Assembly (NCBI GenBank): GCA_036250195.1
Contig: JAVHZZ010000011.1
Span: forward strand, 50,227,311 to 50,291,310
From: Mixophyes australis
Taxonomy: Eukaryota; Chordata; Amphibia; Anura; Limnodynastidae
Length of the DNA stretch: 64,000 nucleotides
Direction of reading: 5' to 3'
A program made the translations under genes and the position numbers. The notes under the pieces were generated by a model. It was not told the origin of the DNA, made no database searches, and was given only the letters and a program-made list of their open reading frames with translations. The stretch's first letter is position 1; each line of letters opens with the position of its first letter. Below, piece by piece: positions 9,495 to 21,328 of this stretch.

Positions 9495-11466
9495 CTACCG
9501 ACGTCTTTTTGCAGGCATATCACAATGCTTGGTGCCACTCTCTCCCCTCCCTCGCCCACCCCTGGTGCGAGCACCTCTCCTTGGAGGAGTACTCTGTACA
9601 GATGTGCTAGGCGTACTAGCGGTACTGGTGGTGGCGGAAGACATAGATGCCGGTAAACGGGCTACAATTTCTGAATGTAGTTGCCCTGCCAGCCGGGTCA
9701 CATTGGCATTCCCCTCACGTACTGTGGAATGTAAGGCCTCCACAGCCCCAGTCATTTGGGCCAGCTGCACATTGGTCTGTTCTAAAGCTGTTGCCAGACG
9801 GTTGATTCCAGCAGGGAGTTGACTATTGGAGCGGTGTATGCGCCTCAACTGGGCCGCAATTTGGGACATGTGGCGAGTTTGCCTGTCCATGAATAATGTC
9901 TGTTGCTGCTGGAATGCGCCAATAGACAGCGCCATTTCTCTGGCTGGGTCCATAGGTGCAGGTGCAGGTTGGTGGTGTGATGGTTCAGCAGGGCCAGGTG
10001 AAACTTCCTGGAGGCCAGACACAGGGGCATCCACTGTTACCAGGGTGATGGTTGTTAGATCCTCTGGCTCAGGGGACATTTCCAGGGACTCCGCCTGAGG
10101 TGGCTGGTATGAAGAGGGCCCTGTGTATGAAAAATGACGGTAAGTATATAGTATATAATATGTTTGTATATTGCATTCTGAACACTGGATAGGAAAGAAT
10201 AATCTTTAGCAACTACAGATTCTTTCACAATGTTTGCATTCCTGATTTCTAGTCCTATGCTACCTGCTTACGGATGCACTTATTATCCTTTTAATACCCA
10301 TTATCATTAGGACTGTGTAGTACATGCTGGGTTATTTTGACTAAACTGCATGCTATCAAAAGTGGAGATGTTGCCTATAGCAACCAATCAGATTTTAGCT
10401 GTCATTTTGTTGAATGCAATAAATAAAGTAAAGGTATATTCTGATGGGTTTCTATAGGCAACATATCAGTTGAGTAAAATGTAGCCCTAACTTCTCATTG
10501 CAAACAATAAAAAGAAAAAAAACAACAACATTGACAGCAACATTTGCACAGAAAATCAAGTAACTCCATTATTTCTCTCCTAAACAGAAATCACGCACCT
10601 GCTTGCTCGTCTGTGCCCGAATCTCTCGCTGAAGGTGGAGGTGTAGGTCTGGCACTGGGACTGAACTGCGGTCCTGGCGATTCTGGATGTATTAGAAAAA
10701 GCATACAATGTATTTCCAGAAAAAAACAATTTCCAAATATACTGTTTATTGCACAAATGTGTTTGCAATTTTTTTTTTTTTTCTATGAGAAAAAAAACCC
10801 TTTACAAACTATTAGAGGCAAATATACACTTTGAAAAACAAAAAAAAAAAAATTTTAAGAAAAAACGTTTGCAAAGAGAAAAGCAGTTTTAAAAAGAGAA
10901 AAGCAGTTTTAAAAAGAGAAAAGCAGTTAAAATACTGTTAGGGTAAAAAAAACAAATAACTCACCAACTACTTGGCCAAAAGAGGGCGAGTCGGTGTCCT
11001 GGACATTTATGCCCTCTACAATTTCAGCCGGCATTATCTGGCGCAGCTCCTCCTCGTATGTGGTGTACTCCATACGAAGTGGGGGGCCACCACCCGTGCG
11101 CCTTGTCGACCTCCTTTCCTGGGCCATCTTCTCTTTAAGCCTCCTCTTAATATCAGAGAAGCGCTTGCGGCAGTGTGCCACTGTCCGCTTCAGTGGGCCC
11201 ACCGCGTTCACGGCATCACAGACTCTCCCCCACAGTTGGTGACGCCGCATTAAAGGAGTCCGGGCTGCCAGGTTCCCTAGGATGACCTCGTAGCAGGGAA
11301 TGATGTTGTGCACCAACACACAATTCTCATCATGTGAGAAGCGCACATTCCTCCCTGTCTTGGTCTTCCTGCCCTGTCCTGTCTCCTCAACCTCTCCCTC
11401 TCCCTCCTCTGACCCCTCAACCTCCATCTCCCTCTCCTCAGCCTGTTCTCCCCTCCTATCTCTGGA
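9495..11466 (-). CDS. Harbinger-encoded Myb/SANT-like DNA-binding protein, three exons
   Basis: Exons on the minus strand: 11466-10965, 10682-10599 and 10120-9495. The introns begin GTGAGT and GTGCGT and end in CAG, and both are in phase 1, so the 1,212-nt reading frame (403 residues) stays open throughout. Exon 1 starts MSRDRRGEQ, has an acidic Glu/Gly segment, then a Myb/SANT-like trihelix (NAIF1-like) around RKTKTGRNVRF to DIKRRLKEKM. Exon 2 is Pro/Ser-rich. Exon 3 is Gln-rich, then a probable coiled coil (about RHMSQIAAQLRRIHRSN to LHSTVREGN), and ends with a basic Arg/Gly-rich tail. In Harbingers this second protein binds the transposon ends and brings the transposase into the nucleus. 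The ATG at 11466 fits better than one 10 codons upstream. It is open although its own transposase is lost. Confidence 0.8.
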
Positions 11467-11496
11467 CATTTTTACCCAGAAGACAGAAAAACACAA

Positions 11497-12119
11497 AACA
11501 CTGAAGGACTTACAAACACAAAGAACAAACTACACTACCTACAGACACACTCTCCACACAGTCACACACAAGTAACACAGACAAAGGACAAATACAAAAA
11601 ATACAAGACAGAAAATAAATGAGAAAATAAATGTACAAAACAGGAAAAAACCACAGGACTACTCACACTTCAAACAGATATCGCTCCACCAATCCACCAA
11701 ACTCCAACTCTCACCAACTCTCAGCAAACCACTATCCTCCAAACTCCTCTAACAAAACTCCTCAAACCCCTATCAAAGAAAAAGTGTCAGGCCAGTGGTT
11801 TATATAGGCCTTGTGATGTCAAATCTCCAGATTTTTAAAATAGCCAATAGTAACAGGCCAGGAGACAGGTGTAATTTTCAAAAAAACCGCCTTTACACAA
11901 AAGCGCCGTCATTTAAAGCAAAAGCGCCATGTTCTATTCAAAGCCGCCGGCGGCTTTGAGTATTACATCACGCCGTTACATCGCCGGCGGCTTCAAATTG
12001 AAGCTGAAATGCGCCCATTAGTAAATCCGGCTGTTTGCAATGCAAACACGCCGGAAAACCGCCGCGATGCATGGCGGTTTGAAGCCGCCATGCATCACGC
12101 CTGATAGTAAATCTAGCCC
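11497..12119. other. Harbinger 5' flank and right terminus, no gene
   Basis: A CA/AC-rich leader region upstream of the Myb-like gene, then GC-rich subterminal sequence (11930-12110) with repeated GCCGCC/GGCGG blocks leading into the right inverted repeat. Confidence 0.75.
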
Positions 12120-12122
12120 TAA

Positions 12123-12454
12123 GTGTATACACCAGAGCATCGGTGTATTATGTGTATTATTATTTCATGTTATTAGGTACATTTTGCCCTTGCTATTACC
12201 TGCAATATTGTATGTAGTATAAATATAAAGAATATTGCCATACTGTCGAAAGCAGTCATTTTGCTAGTGTTAGCTATTGTAATTCCCATTTGTCTCAAAT
12301 GTCTATTGTATGAGGTGCAGTTGAGATTTGGTTTGTAATAAGAACAATGTCTGAGTTAACTAGTTGGCAGCCCATGTTAATTAGCTAGGCCAACAGGTAA
12401 TCTGAGAGGTAATGAGGTTAGAACTTCTAAATGATATACAATGTGCCTCCACAG
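12123..12454. other. Unassigned interval between Harbinger and hAT-A'
   Basis: AT-rich DNA with no coding potential and no repeat that I recognise. It is probably older host or decayed repeat sequence. Confidence 0.6.
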
Positions 12455-13031
12455 TAAAGATTCTCACTGACCCCCGTGTTTTGGGTTTGGTTTTGGATCT
12501 GGATTACCGTCGTGTTTTGGTTTTGGTTTTATTTGGTTTTGTTTTGCTATTTTGTTTAAAAATCAATGTTTTTGGGCCTAAAATAACCAAATTTAGTGCT
12601 CCACCTGTTTCTTGGATAAGTAATGTAATTGTAAAGGTAATAGATTATCCAAAAAACAGTTTAATTCCTGGTAGGCCTTCATTAATTCGACACAGAAACC
12701 AGATTGTCTTCCTCTCCATCTATGAATATTGGCAATGCAGCCATCGTCTTTGGATGTATATTACACCCTACACCCAGGGCCGCCGAGAGGGGGGGGGGGA
12801 GCGGGTACTAATTACCCGGGCCCGGCATGTCAGGGGGCCCGGCCCGGGCCCTTGCGCTGCTGATTTTTTTTAATTTTTTAAATTTTTTTTTCAAAACGTT
12901 TTTTTTCCTTTCCTTTTTTTTTTTTTTTTTTTTGGCGGGGGGGGGGGGGGCTCGGTCGTTGGTGGGGGGAGCAGGCTAGTTTAAAAAAAAAAAAAACATA
13001 CTCACCTGATCGCGGAGCCGGCATCCCTCCT

Positions 13032-13139
13032 CTCTGCTGCTCTGTGCTCTATTCAGACTGTCTGAATGCTGGGTGTGATGTCATAATGTCATGCCCAGCA
13101 TTCAGTCAGTCTGGAGCAATGGAGCACAGAGCAGCAGAG
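13032..13139. repeat. Imperfect 50-bp-arm inverted repeat in hAT-N1
   Basis: CTCTGCTGCTCTGTGCTC on the left pairs with GAGCACAGAGCAGCAGAG on the right. The inner AATGCTGGG pairs with CCCAGCATT. Outward splice-donor-like sequences flank it: CAG/GTGAGTA on the minus strand (about 13005) and AAG/GTAAGTG on the plus strand (13161). Confidence 0.85.
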
Positions 13140-13154
13140 AAGACCAAGAGAGGA

Positions 13155-13990
13155 GAAAAGGTAAGTGAAGGGAGGAAAACGAGGGGGGCACAGAGGGGTT
13201 AAAAAACGGGGGGGGGGGGGCAGCATGACAGAGGGGTTAAAAAATGAGGGGGAGCACAAAGGGGTTAAAAAACGGGGGGGCAGCATGACAGAGGGGTTAA
13301 AAAATGAGGGGGCACAAAGGGGTTAAAAAACGGGGGGGCAGCATGACAGAGGGGTTAAAAAATAAGGGGGGGCACAGAGGGGTTAAAAAACGGGGAAGCA
13401 GCATGTCAGAGGAGTTAAAAACGGGGAAGCAGCATGTCAGAGGGGTTAAAAAATTAGGGGGAGCACAGAGGGGTTAAAAAACGGGAAAGCAGCATGTCAA
13501 AGGGGTTAAAAACGGGGAAGCAGCATGTCAGAGGGGTTAAAAAATGAGGGGGAGCACAGAGGGGTTAAAAAATGGGAAAGCAGCATGTCAGAGGGGTTAA
13601 AAAATGAGTGGGGGCACAGAGGGGTTAAAAAATGGGAAAGCAGCATGTCAGAGGGGTTAAAAATTGAGGGGGGAGCACAGAGGGGTTAAAAAACGGGAAA
13701 GCAGCATGTCAGAGGGGTTAAAAAATGAGAGGGGCACAGATGGGTTAAAAAATGGGAAAGCAGCATGTCAGAGGGGTTAAAAATTGAGGGGGGAGCACAG
13801 AGGGGTTAAAAAATGGGAAAGCAGCATGACAGAGGGGGTGAAAAAATGAGAGGGGCACAGATGGGTTAAAAAACGGGGCAGTATGGCACAGTGGGGTTAA
13901 TAAACAGGGGTCAGCACGGCACAGTGGGGTTAAAAAATGGTGGGCAGCATGACACAGTGGGGTTACAAAGGGGGGGGGGAGGCATGGCAC
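13155..13990. repeat. Purine-rich minisatellite in hAT-N1
   Basis: Repeats of about 30 bp alternate between GCACAGAGGGGTTAAAAAAC and GCAGCATGTCAGAGGGGTT forms, giving a higher-order unit of about 60 bp. The plus strand is almost pure G/A with few pyrimidines. Long reverse-strand frames here are repeat products. Confidence 0.9.
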
Positions 13991-15121
13991 AGTGGGATTG
14001 AAAAAGGGGGGGAGCAGCATAGTATAGTCTGATGAAGGGGAGCCAGATGAAGGGGGCAAAAACAGCATGGAGGGCACAGTGTGATCATAAGGCATGGCGA
14101 TGATGAAGGGGCACATTATTGTAATATTGGAGCTGGAGGAAGGCCTAATTATTAATCGTGGGTGCTATTGATTTAACGCTGGGGCTGGCTGTAATTTTCT
14201 AAATGTAGCCATTTTTTTTTCAAAATAGGTCCTTCAACATTTCTGGATCCGGACAAGCCACAACTAAAGAAAGCAGCAGCCACAGGTGGAGAAAGTGAGA
14301 AGAACAGGTAGGAGAGAGCAGCACAGTGTGTGAAATGTTGTGATTCTAGTAGGGACAATACCAATTTTTGGTGAATGTTGTGTCCAATGTAAGGTGTAGG
14401 CCAAGACTGAACTGTTTGTGTACACACTGCATTGTTTGTATACTACCCTGTGGTGGTAGATGTCCTGAAAGTCAGGAGTGCTTAAACATATGTGACGCTC
14501 CGGCGAATTGAGAGCCTAGTGGTTTTTATGTTAGCCACGCCCCAATGGCACGTTTGCCACGCCCCCAAATGCATGACCGCACCTCCCAAAATTTTTGCAC
14601 TGCCGTTTGGCTAGCCACGCCCCTGAATATATGACCATACACCTAATCTTTTGGGGCTTACTTCACTATGAGGGGGGCCCCATGAATTTGTTGTACCCGG
14701 GCCCTGAATTCTTCTTGGCAGCCCTGCCTACACCTATACTTAAATATGTAAAGAAATGGACAAAGGCAGTTTTGTTTCTGTCTCTCTAGGCCCCCCTCCA
14801 GTTGTAGAAAATTAGGGATGTGCACCGGCGACTTTTGAGGTCTCGTGTTTTGTGTTTTGGATCCGGATTTTCGTTATTTTTGAGGTTCGGATTTGTCTCG
14901 CAAAACACTTGACGAAAGGTCTCGGTTCGGATTTAAGGTATTGGATTCGGATTTTTTTTGAAAAAAACATAAAAAGTTTAAAAATCAAGTTTTTGTGCTT
15001 ATTTTCACTCCTAGGCTATTATTAACCTCAATAACATTCAATAACAAGCATTTCCACTAATTTACAGTGTATTCTGAACACCTCACAATATAGTTATTAG
15101 TCCAAAACGTTGCAACAAGGT

Positions 15122-16190
15122 ATCTTTCTGGACTGCGTAGAGGAGTGGGTCACCACAATATATATTAAAAACCCTGAACTTTTATGATTCGCACCAATAA
15201 TTGTACCTGGACTGCGTAGAGGAGTGGGTCACCACAATATATTAAAAACCCTGAACTTTTATGATTCGCACCAATAATTGTACCTGGACTGCGTAGAGGA
15301 GTGGGTCACCACAAGATATATTAAAAACCCTGAACTTTTATGATTCGCACCAATAAATGTACCTGGACTGCGTAGAGGAGTGGGTCTCCACAATATCTTA
15401 AAAACCCTGAACTTTTATGATTCGCACCAATAATTGTACCTGGACTGCGTAGAGGAGTGGGTCACCACAATATATTAAAAACCCTGAACTTTTATGATTC
15501 GCACCAATAATTGTACCTGGACTGCGTAGAGGAGTGGGTCACCACAATATATTAAAAACCCTGAACTTTTATGATTCGCACCAATAATTGTACCTGGACT
15601 GCGTAGAGGAGTGGGTCACCACAAGATATATTAAAAACCCTGAACTTTTATGATTCGCACCAATAAATGTACCTGGACTGCGTAGAGGAGTGGGTCACCA
15701 CAATATATTAAAAACCCTGAACTTTTATGATTCGCACCAATAATTGTACCTGGACTGCGTAGAGGAGTGGGTCACCACAAGATATATTAAAAACCCTGAA
15801 CTTTTATGATTCGCACCAATAAATGTACCTGGACTGCGTAGAGGAGTGGGTCACCACAATATATTAAAAACCCTGAACTTTTATGAATCGCACCAATAAA
15901 TGTACCTGGACTGCGTAGAGGAGTGGGTCACCACAATATATATAATAAGAAAACCATCAACTTGTTTGATTCGCACCAATAAATGTACCTGGACTGCGTA
16001 GAGGAGTGGGTCACCACAACATATTAAAAACCCTGAACTTTTATGAATCGCACCAATAAATGTACCTGGACTGCGTAGAGGAGTGGGTCACTACAAGATA
16101 TATTAAAAACCCTGAACTTTTATGATTCGCACCAATAAATGTACCTGGACTGCGTAGAGGAGTGGGCACTGGGCACCACAATAAAATATA
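15122..16190. repeat. hAT-B array 1, unit about 77-80 bp
   Basis: About 13 copies anchored on CTGGACTGCGTAGAGGAGTG and TTATGATTCGCACCAATAA. The unit shares its beginning (CTGGACTGCGTAG), CCACAAT and the AAAACCCT block with the 100-bp unit of array 2, so the two arrays are probably related. Confidence 0.92.
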
Positions 16191-16230
16191 TAAAAAACCT
16201 TCAACAGATCTGCATTACACTACACATACG

Positions 16231-16296
16231 GCTGCTCCTCCATCCTCTCCATCATATACATGTTGGAGTTTTAGCGTGTGACAACCTCTTGTTTTT
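16231..16296. repeat. Decayed copy of a transposase gene segment inside hAT-B 3' region
   Basis: GCTGCTCCTCCATCCTCT through GACAACCTCTTGTTT matches 19178-19242 of the hAT-B transposase gene in the same orientation, at roughly 80 percent identity by eye. It lies between arrays 1 and 2. Confidence 0.75.
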
Positions 16297-16381
16297 GATA
16301 ATGTCAGTGCATTTGGAATATTTTTCAATTTGCCCCACACCACTGAATGTACTTTATCTATGATACGCATCTATCTATCTT

Positions 16382-17040
16382 GACTGCGTAGTGTGGTGGC
16401 CCCGGTACACAATTTGGTACCGAGGCCACAATATAATTAAAAAACCCTCCACGTGTCAGAATTCCACCAAACAAGTATCTGGACTGCGTAGTGGGGTGGC
16501 CCCGGTACCCAATTTGATACCGGGGCCACAATAAAATAAATACACCCTCCACGTGTCAGAATTCCACCAAACAAGTATCTGGACTGCGTAGTGGGGTGGC
16601 CCCGGTACCCAATTTGATACCGGGGCCACAATAAAATAAATACACCATCCACGTGTCAGAATTCCACCAAACAAGTATCTGGACTGCGTAGTGTGGTGGC
16701 CCCGGTACACAATTTGGTACCGAGGCCACAATATAATTAAAAAACCCTCCACGTGTCAGAATTCCACCAAACAAGTATCTGGACTGCGTAGTGGGGTGGC
16801 CCCGGTACCCAATTTGATACCGGGGCCACAATAAAATAAATACACCCTCCACGTGTCAGAATTCCACCAAACAAGTATCTGGACTGCGTAGTGGGGTGTC
16901 CCCGGTACCCAATTTGATACCGGGGCCACAATAAAATAAATACACCCTCCACGTGTCAGAATTCCACCAAACAAGTATCTGGACTGCGTAGTGGGGTGGC
17001 CCCGGTACCCAATTTGATACCGGGGCCACAATACCTCCTC
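16382..17040. repeat. hAT-B array 2, exact 100-bp unit with internal hairpin
   Basis: GGACTGCGTAGTG recurs at 16382, 16481, 16581, 16681, 16781, 16881 and 16981. Each unit holds an inverted repeat GGCCCCGGTA / TACCGGGGCC with a 10-nt loop. The flank CAATACCTCCTCCAAACATG and about 170 bp after it are duplicated with one more unit at about 17425-17650. Minus-strand frames here (VAPVSNWVPG and similar) are repeat products. Confidence 0.95.
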
Positions 17041-18137
17041 CAAACATGCTACAGACAATTCGCCATTGAGATCCCATCAAGTATGTTAAAGACAGACAGG
17101 GTCCAAGTGTTATTAGTTGACTTTGTAAACAAAAAAACTGTCCCTGTTGCACATAGTCGTGCAATGAAGACTGACTTTTTCATTTAAAGGCACGATCTTT
17201 CAAGTGTAGTGTTTGTAAGTCTAAGTCATATTATACTTTTGGTAAAATTGGTTTTTTTTGTTCCTCTTTATGGTAATTAATTAGTAATAGAATTAAAGTA
17301 GGAAATAGAATTAAATAGAATTAAAGTAGGAAATAGAGTGGTATAGAGTTGTAGTGTGGTATAGATAGAGTGGTCCACACAATATAATAATAAAACCCTC
17401 CACTGGTCTGAATTCCACCAAACAAGTATCTGGACTGCGTAGTGGGGTGGCCCCGGTACCCAATTTGATACCGGGGCCACAATACCTCCTCCAAACATGC
17501 TCCAGACAATTCGTCATTGACAGACCCCAGACAGACAGGGTCGTAGTGTTATTGTTTGACTTTGTAAACCCAAAAAAATGTCCCTGTTGCACTTGCACAT
17601 AGTCGTGCAATGAAGACTGACTTTTTCATTTAAAGGCACGATCTTTAAAGTGTCAGAAAGAGAGAGAAGACACAGGAGAGGAGAGTTGTAGCTGGGGACC
17701 TGGGGTGGAAGCTCCCAGGCTCCCCCAGCATTGCCTGGAAGTCTGAGCGTGGTGACTGAGCCAGGGCAAGGAATGTGTGCCCTGGATGATGGGGGAGAAC
17801 TCCATGCCACTATAGTGAACCCAAGAGAGAGGGGGACACTGCACATGGAAGAGGCCCTGGAGTGAGGGCTGCTACAAGAGGCATGGTAGCTGTAGTGTCA
17901 GATCCTGAGGCTGAGAGTACACAGAGTGACGTGTCAGAGCACAGGAGACATTATCCCCGCAGAGGAGGGATGAGCTGCAGTTGAGAGGTCTGCTGTTGAA
18001 ATAGGACATGCACACTTTAACACACAAATCATTTCAGCGACAGGGCCTACCAAACAACTTTGACTGAAATGATTGGTTTGTTTGGGCCCCCACACCAAAA
18101 AAGCTATTCATCTCTCCCTGTACAGACTAAACAGGCT
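17041..18137. other. hAT-B 3' non-coding region
   Basis: Contains the duplicated segment noted for array 2 (about 17030-17210 and 17480-17650) and otherwise unique non-coding DNA up to the end of the transposase gene. Confidence 0.7.
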
Positions 18138-21100
18138 CTACTGAGGCAAGATGTCGTCCTCATCCTCAACCTCTGATTCCTCTCCCCCTACAGTGTGTAC
18201 TTCCTCCTCATCACACATTATCAATTCGTCCCCGCTGGACTCCACAACCACAGGTCCCTCTGTAGTATCTGGAGGGCAGTGCTGTACTTCATTGAGGAAT
18301 TGATTATTCATTTTTATAAACATCATTTTTTCAACGTTGTGAGGAAGCAACCTCCTTCGCCGCTCACTGACCAGGTTCCCCGCTGCACTAAAAACTCTTT
18401 CCGAGTACACACTGGAGGGGGGACAACTCAGGTAAAATAGAGCCAGTTTGTACAGGGGCTTCCAAACTGCCTTTTTTTCCTGCCAGTAACAATATGGACT
18501 GTCTGACATGTCTACTTGGATGGTGTCAGCAAAGTAATCATCCACAATTTTTTCTATTGTGACAGCATCCAATGCAGCGAGAGTAGACATGTCTGCAATG
18601 GTTGGCAGGTCCTTCAGTCCGGACCAGATGTTATCAGCATCCCCGCCAGTGCCTCTTTTGGGAAAACTGAGCTTTTTCCTCGCAGCCATAGATGTGGAAG
18701 AAAATGAGGGTGGAGCTGTTGGCATGTCACGGTCCTCTTCAGAGGACAATCTCCTGACCAGCAGGTCTTTGCACCGCTGTAGACTTGTGTCCGCCGGAAA
18801 CAGAGACACAACATACGCTTTAAACCGAGGATCGAGCACGGTGGCCAGAATGTATTCCTCTGACTTTAAAAGAGTGACCACCCTCGGATCCTGGCAAAGC
18901 GTACGAAGGGCTACATCCACAAGAGCTACATGCTTGCTGTAATCGCAATGGCTTACCAGCTCCTCCCTCACTTTCTCCAGCTGCTTCTGCAACAGCCTGA
19001 TCAGGGGAATGACCTGACTCAAGCTGGCAGTGTCGGAACTGACTTCTCGTGTGGCAAGTTCAAATGGCTGCAGAACCTTGCACAACACGGAAATCAGTCT
19101 CCACTGCGCTTGACTCAGGCGCATCCCCACTCCTTTGCCTATGTCGTAGGTGGCTGTGTAGGCCTGAATGGCCTTTTGCTGCTCCTCCATCCTCTGCAGC
19201 ATATAGAGGGTGGAGTTCCAGCGCGTCACAACCTCTTGTTTGAGGTGATGGCAGGGCAGGTTCAAGCTTTTTTGATGTGCCTCTAGTCTGCGGTAGGCAC
19301 TGGCTGAATGCCGAAAGTGTCCAGCAATTTTGCGGGCCACCGCAAGCATCTCCTGCACACCCCTGTCACTCTTGAGGTAATGCTGCACCACCAAATTAAT
19401 GGTGTGGGCAAAACATGGGACGTGCTGGAAATTGCCCATATTTAATGCCCGCACAATGTTACTGGCATTGTCTGACACCACAAATCCCCATGAGAGTCTA
19501 AGTGGGGTAAGCTACTGGGAGATAATTTCCCTCATTTTCTCTAATATGTTGTCAGCGTTGTGCCTCTTATTAAAGCCTGTAATGCACAATGTTGCCTGCC
19601 TTTGCATGAGCAGCCATTTTGTAGATGCTGCTACTGATGCAGCTGTTGCTGTTGCTGCGGAAGGGGATGCATCAACCCAGTGGGCTGTCACAGTCATATA
19701 GTCCTTCGTTTGCCCAGAACCACTTGTCCACATGTCCGTGGTTAAGTGGACAGTGGGTACAACCGCATTTTTAAGAGCACTGAGGACACTTGATCGTACT
19801 TCTCTGTACATTTTTGGTATCGCCTGCCTAGTGAAGTGGAATCTCGAGGGGATTTGGTACCGGGGACACAATACCTCCATCAACCCTCTAAATCCCACTC
19901 CACTGATGGCGGACACCGGGCGCACGTCTAACACCAACATTGCAGTTACAGCCGCAGTTATACGCTTTGCAATAGGGTGACTACTATCGTATTTGGTGGT
20001 CATGGCAAACGACTGTTGGACGGTCAATTGTTTGGTGAAAGACTTAGCGGTCTTACGACTTCCCCTCTGGGAAGATGACCGACTAACAGCAGCAACAGCA
20101 GCAGTGGCAGTAGTAGGCGTACCGCTGCAGGATTCCTCGGATGAATCCCGTATTGAGGAGGACTCAGTCTGGCTGCTGACTTGGGCTGCAGGACTGAATC
20201 TGATGGAGATTGTGGAGGAAGTTGACGAGGAGGGTGTTGCTGGTGTGTATCCAACTGGACCACGGGATTTAGGTGTCCCTGTACCGATGAGGGTCCTAGC
20301 CCCAGTTCCTGAACTAACCACTGAACTATGAAGGTTATTCAGGTGACGTATAAGGGAGGATGTTCCTAGGTGGGCAAGATCCTTACCCCTGCTTATTTGA
20401 GCTTTACATAAGCTACATATTGCCATACATTGGTTGTCTGGATTTGGATAAAAATAACTCCAGACCGAAGAGGTGCATTTTTTGGTCTTCTGACCAGGCA
20501 TGACGATGGGCTTTTTCATCCCATGGACATCAGCTGTTTCCCCCCCTGGTGCCTCATTTACAATAACCACATCACCATCCTCATCATCAAGTTCCTCCAC
20601 AGCGCCAGCTACATCATCAATAGCCTCCTCCCGAGCCACCTCTTCCCGTACAGTGATGGGAAGTACAGTGATGGGAAGGTCAGGCTTGACAACCACCAAC
20701 ACGCTTGGACTCGCCTTGGGGATTTGTGATAATTTCTCTTTAGAAGGCAGAGTTGTTTGCTGTTTTGTTGCTGACAGCATAACTCTCTTCAATTTTTTGT
20801 AGGGGGGGGGAGGAGGAGGAGGGCTAAGATCCGTGGGTGAAGCTGAACCACTAGTCATGAACACGGGCCAGGGCCTAAGCCGTTCCTTGCCACTCCGTGT
20901 CGTAAATGGCATATTGGCAACTTTACGTTTCTCCTCAGATGATTTTAAGTTTCTCTTTTTGCTACTTTTTCTTAACTTGGGCTTTTTGGATTTTACATGC
21001 CCGGTACTACGAGATTGGGCATCGGGCTTGGAAGACGACGTTGATGGCATTTCATCGTCTATGTCATGACTAGTGGCAGCAGCTTCAGCATTAGGAGGAA

Positions 21101-21161
21101 GTGGGTCTTGATCTTTCCCTACTTTATCCTCCAAATTTTTGGTCTCCATTATATGTAGCAC
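18138..21161 (-). pseudogene. hAT-B transposase, one in-frame nonsense codon
   Basis: This is a BED-finger hAT transposase of 1,007 codons counting the internal nonsense codon. The two open segments (21161-19512 and 19481-18138) lie in one frame, and the only break seen is a TAG at 19512-19514 (codon 550). In hAT-A the homologous position sits in a Trp-containing stretch, so a TGG-to-TAG change is likely. The BED finger (AICSLC then IRHLNNLH), LTTDMWTSGSG, FVVSDNASNIV, PCFAHTINLVV and VYSERVFSAAGN motifs are all present, with an acidic C-terminal tail. It is clearly homologous to the hAT-A enzyme but diverged along its length, mostly in the N-terminal 230 residues. Without read-through the product would lack the second catalytic Asp. 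Confidence 0.92.
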
Positions 21162-21328
21162 AAGATACTGCAGAATGTGTGAACTTGGTAATATTGCAGT
21201 ACCAATGGACTTATACTGCTGGATTGGTTTTACAAATTTGGTTATAATTATTATATATATTTTTTTTTTTTAATTTTTTATTTTTTTTTACTTTTTTCTT
21301 ATTTTTAAAAAACTTGGGAATAGTGGGG

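Larger units (their letters stand above)
1643..12119. mobile_element. PIF/Harbinger DNA transposon, interrupted by hAT-A
   Basis: The ends are inverted repeats: the left end begins GGGCTAGATTTACTATCAGG, and the right end (finishing at 12119) is its reverse complement. Each end is flanked by the trinucleotide TAA (1640-1642 and 12120-12122), the 3-bp duplication expected of Harbinger insertions. The GC-rich subterminal DNA (for example around 1660-1760 and 11940-12110) is full of short inverted GCCGCC/GGCGG motifs. Without the nested hAT (2562-9327) the element is about 3.7 kb. It keeps a Myb-like accessory gene on the minus strand and only a C-terminal piece of the transposase on the plus strand, so this copy cannot supply its own transposase. 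Confidence 0.9.
12775..14726. mobile_element. Non-autonomous hAT (hAT-N1), 1.95 kb
   Basis: The ends CAGGGCCGCCGAGAGG and CTTCTTGGCAGCCCTG are inverted repeats. An exact 8-bp target duplication CCTACACC lies at 12767-12774 and 14727-14734. The interior has homopolymer runs, a GC-rich hairpin (13032-13139), a purine-rich minisatellite and no transposase frame. Confidence 0.92.

Noticed and set aside
13745..14116. 123-codon minus-strand frame, Pro/Leu-rich
   Set aside because: A product of the purine-rich minisatellite in hAT-N1.
16358..17164. Overlapping minus-strand frames of about 100 codons (VAPVSNWVPG, LWPRYQIGYRG)
   Set aside because: They are read-through of the 100-bp array of hAT-B in different frames; 100 is not a multiple of 3, so frames cycle.
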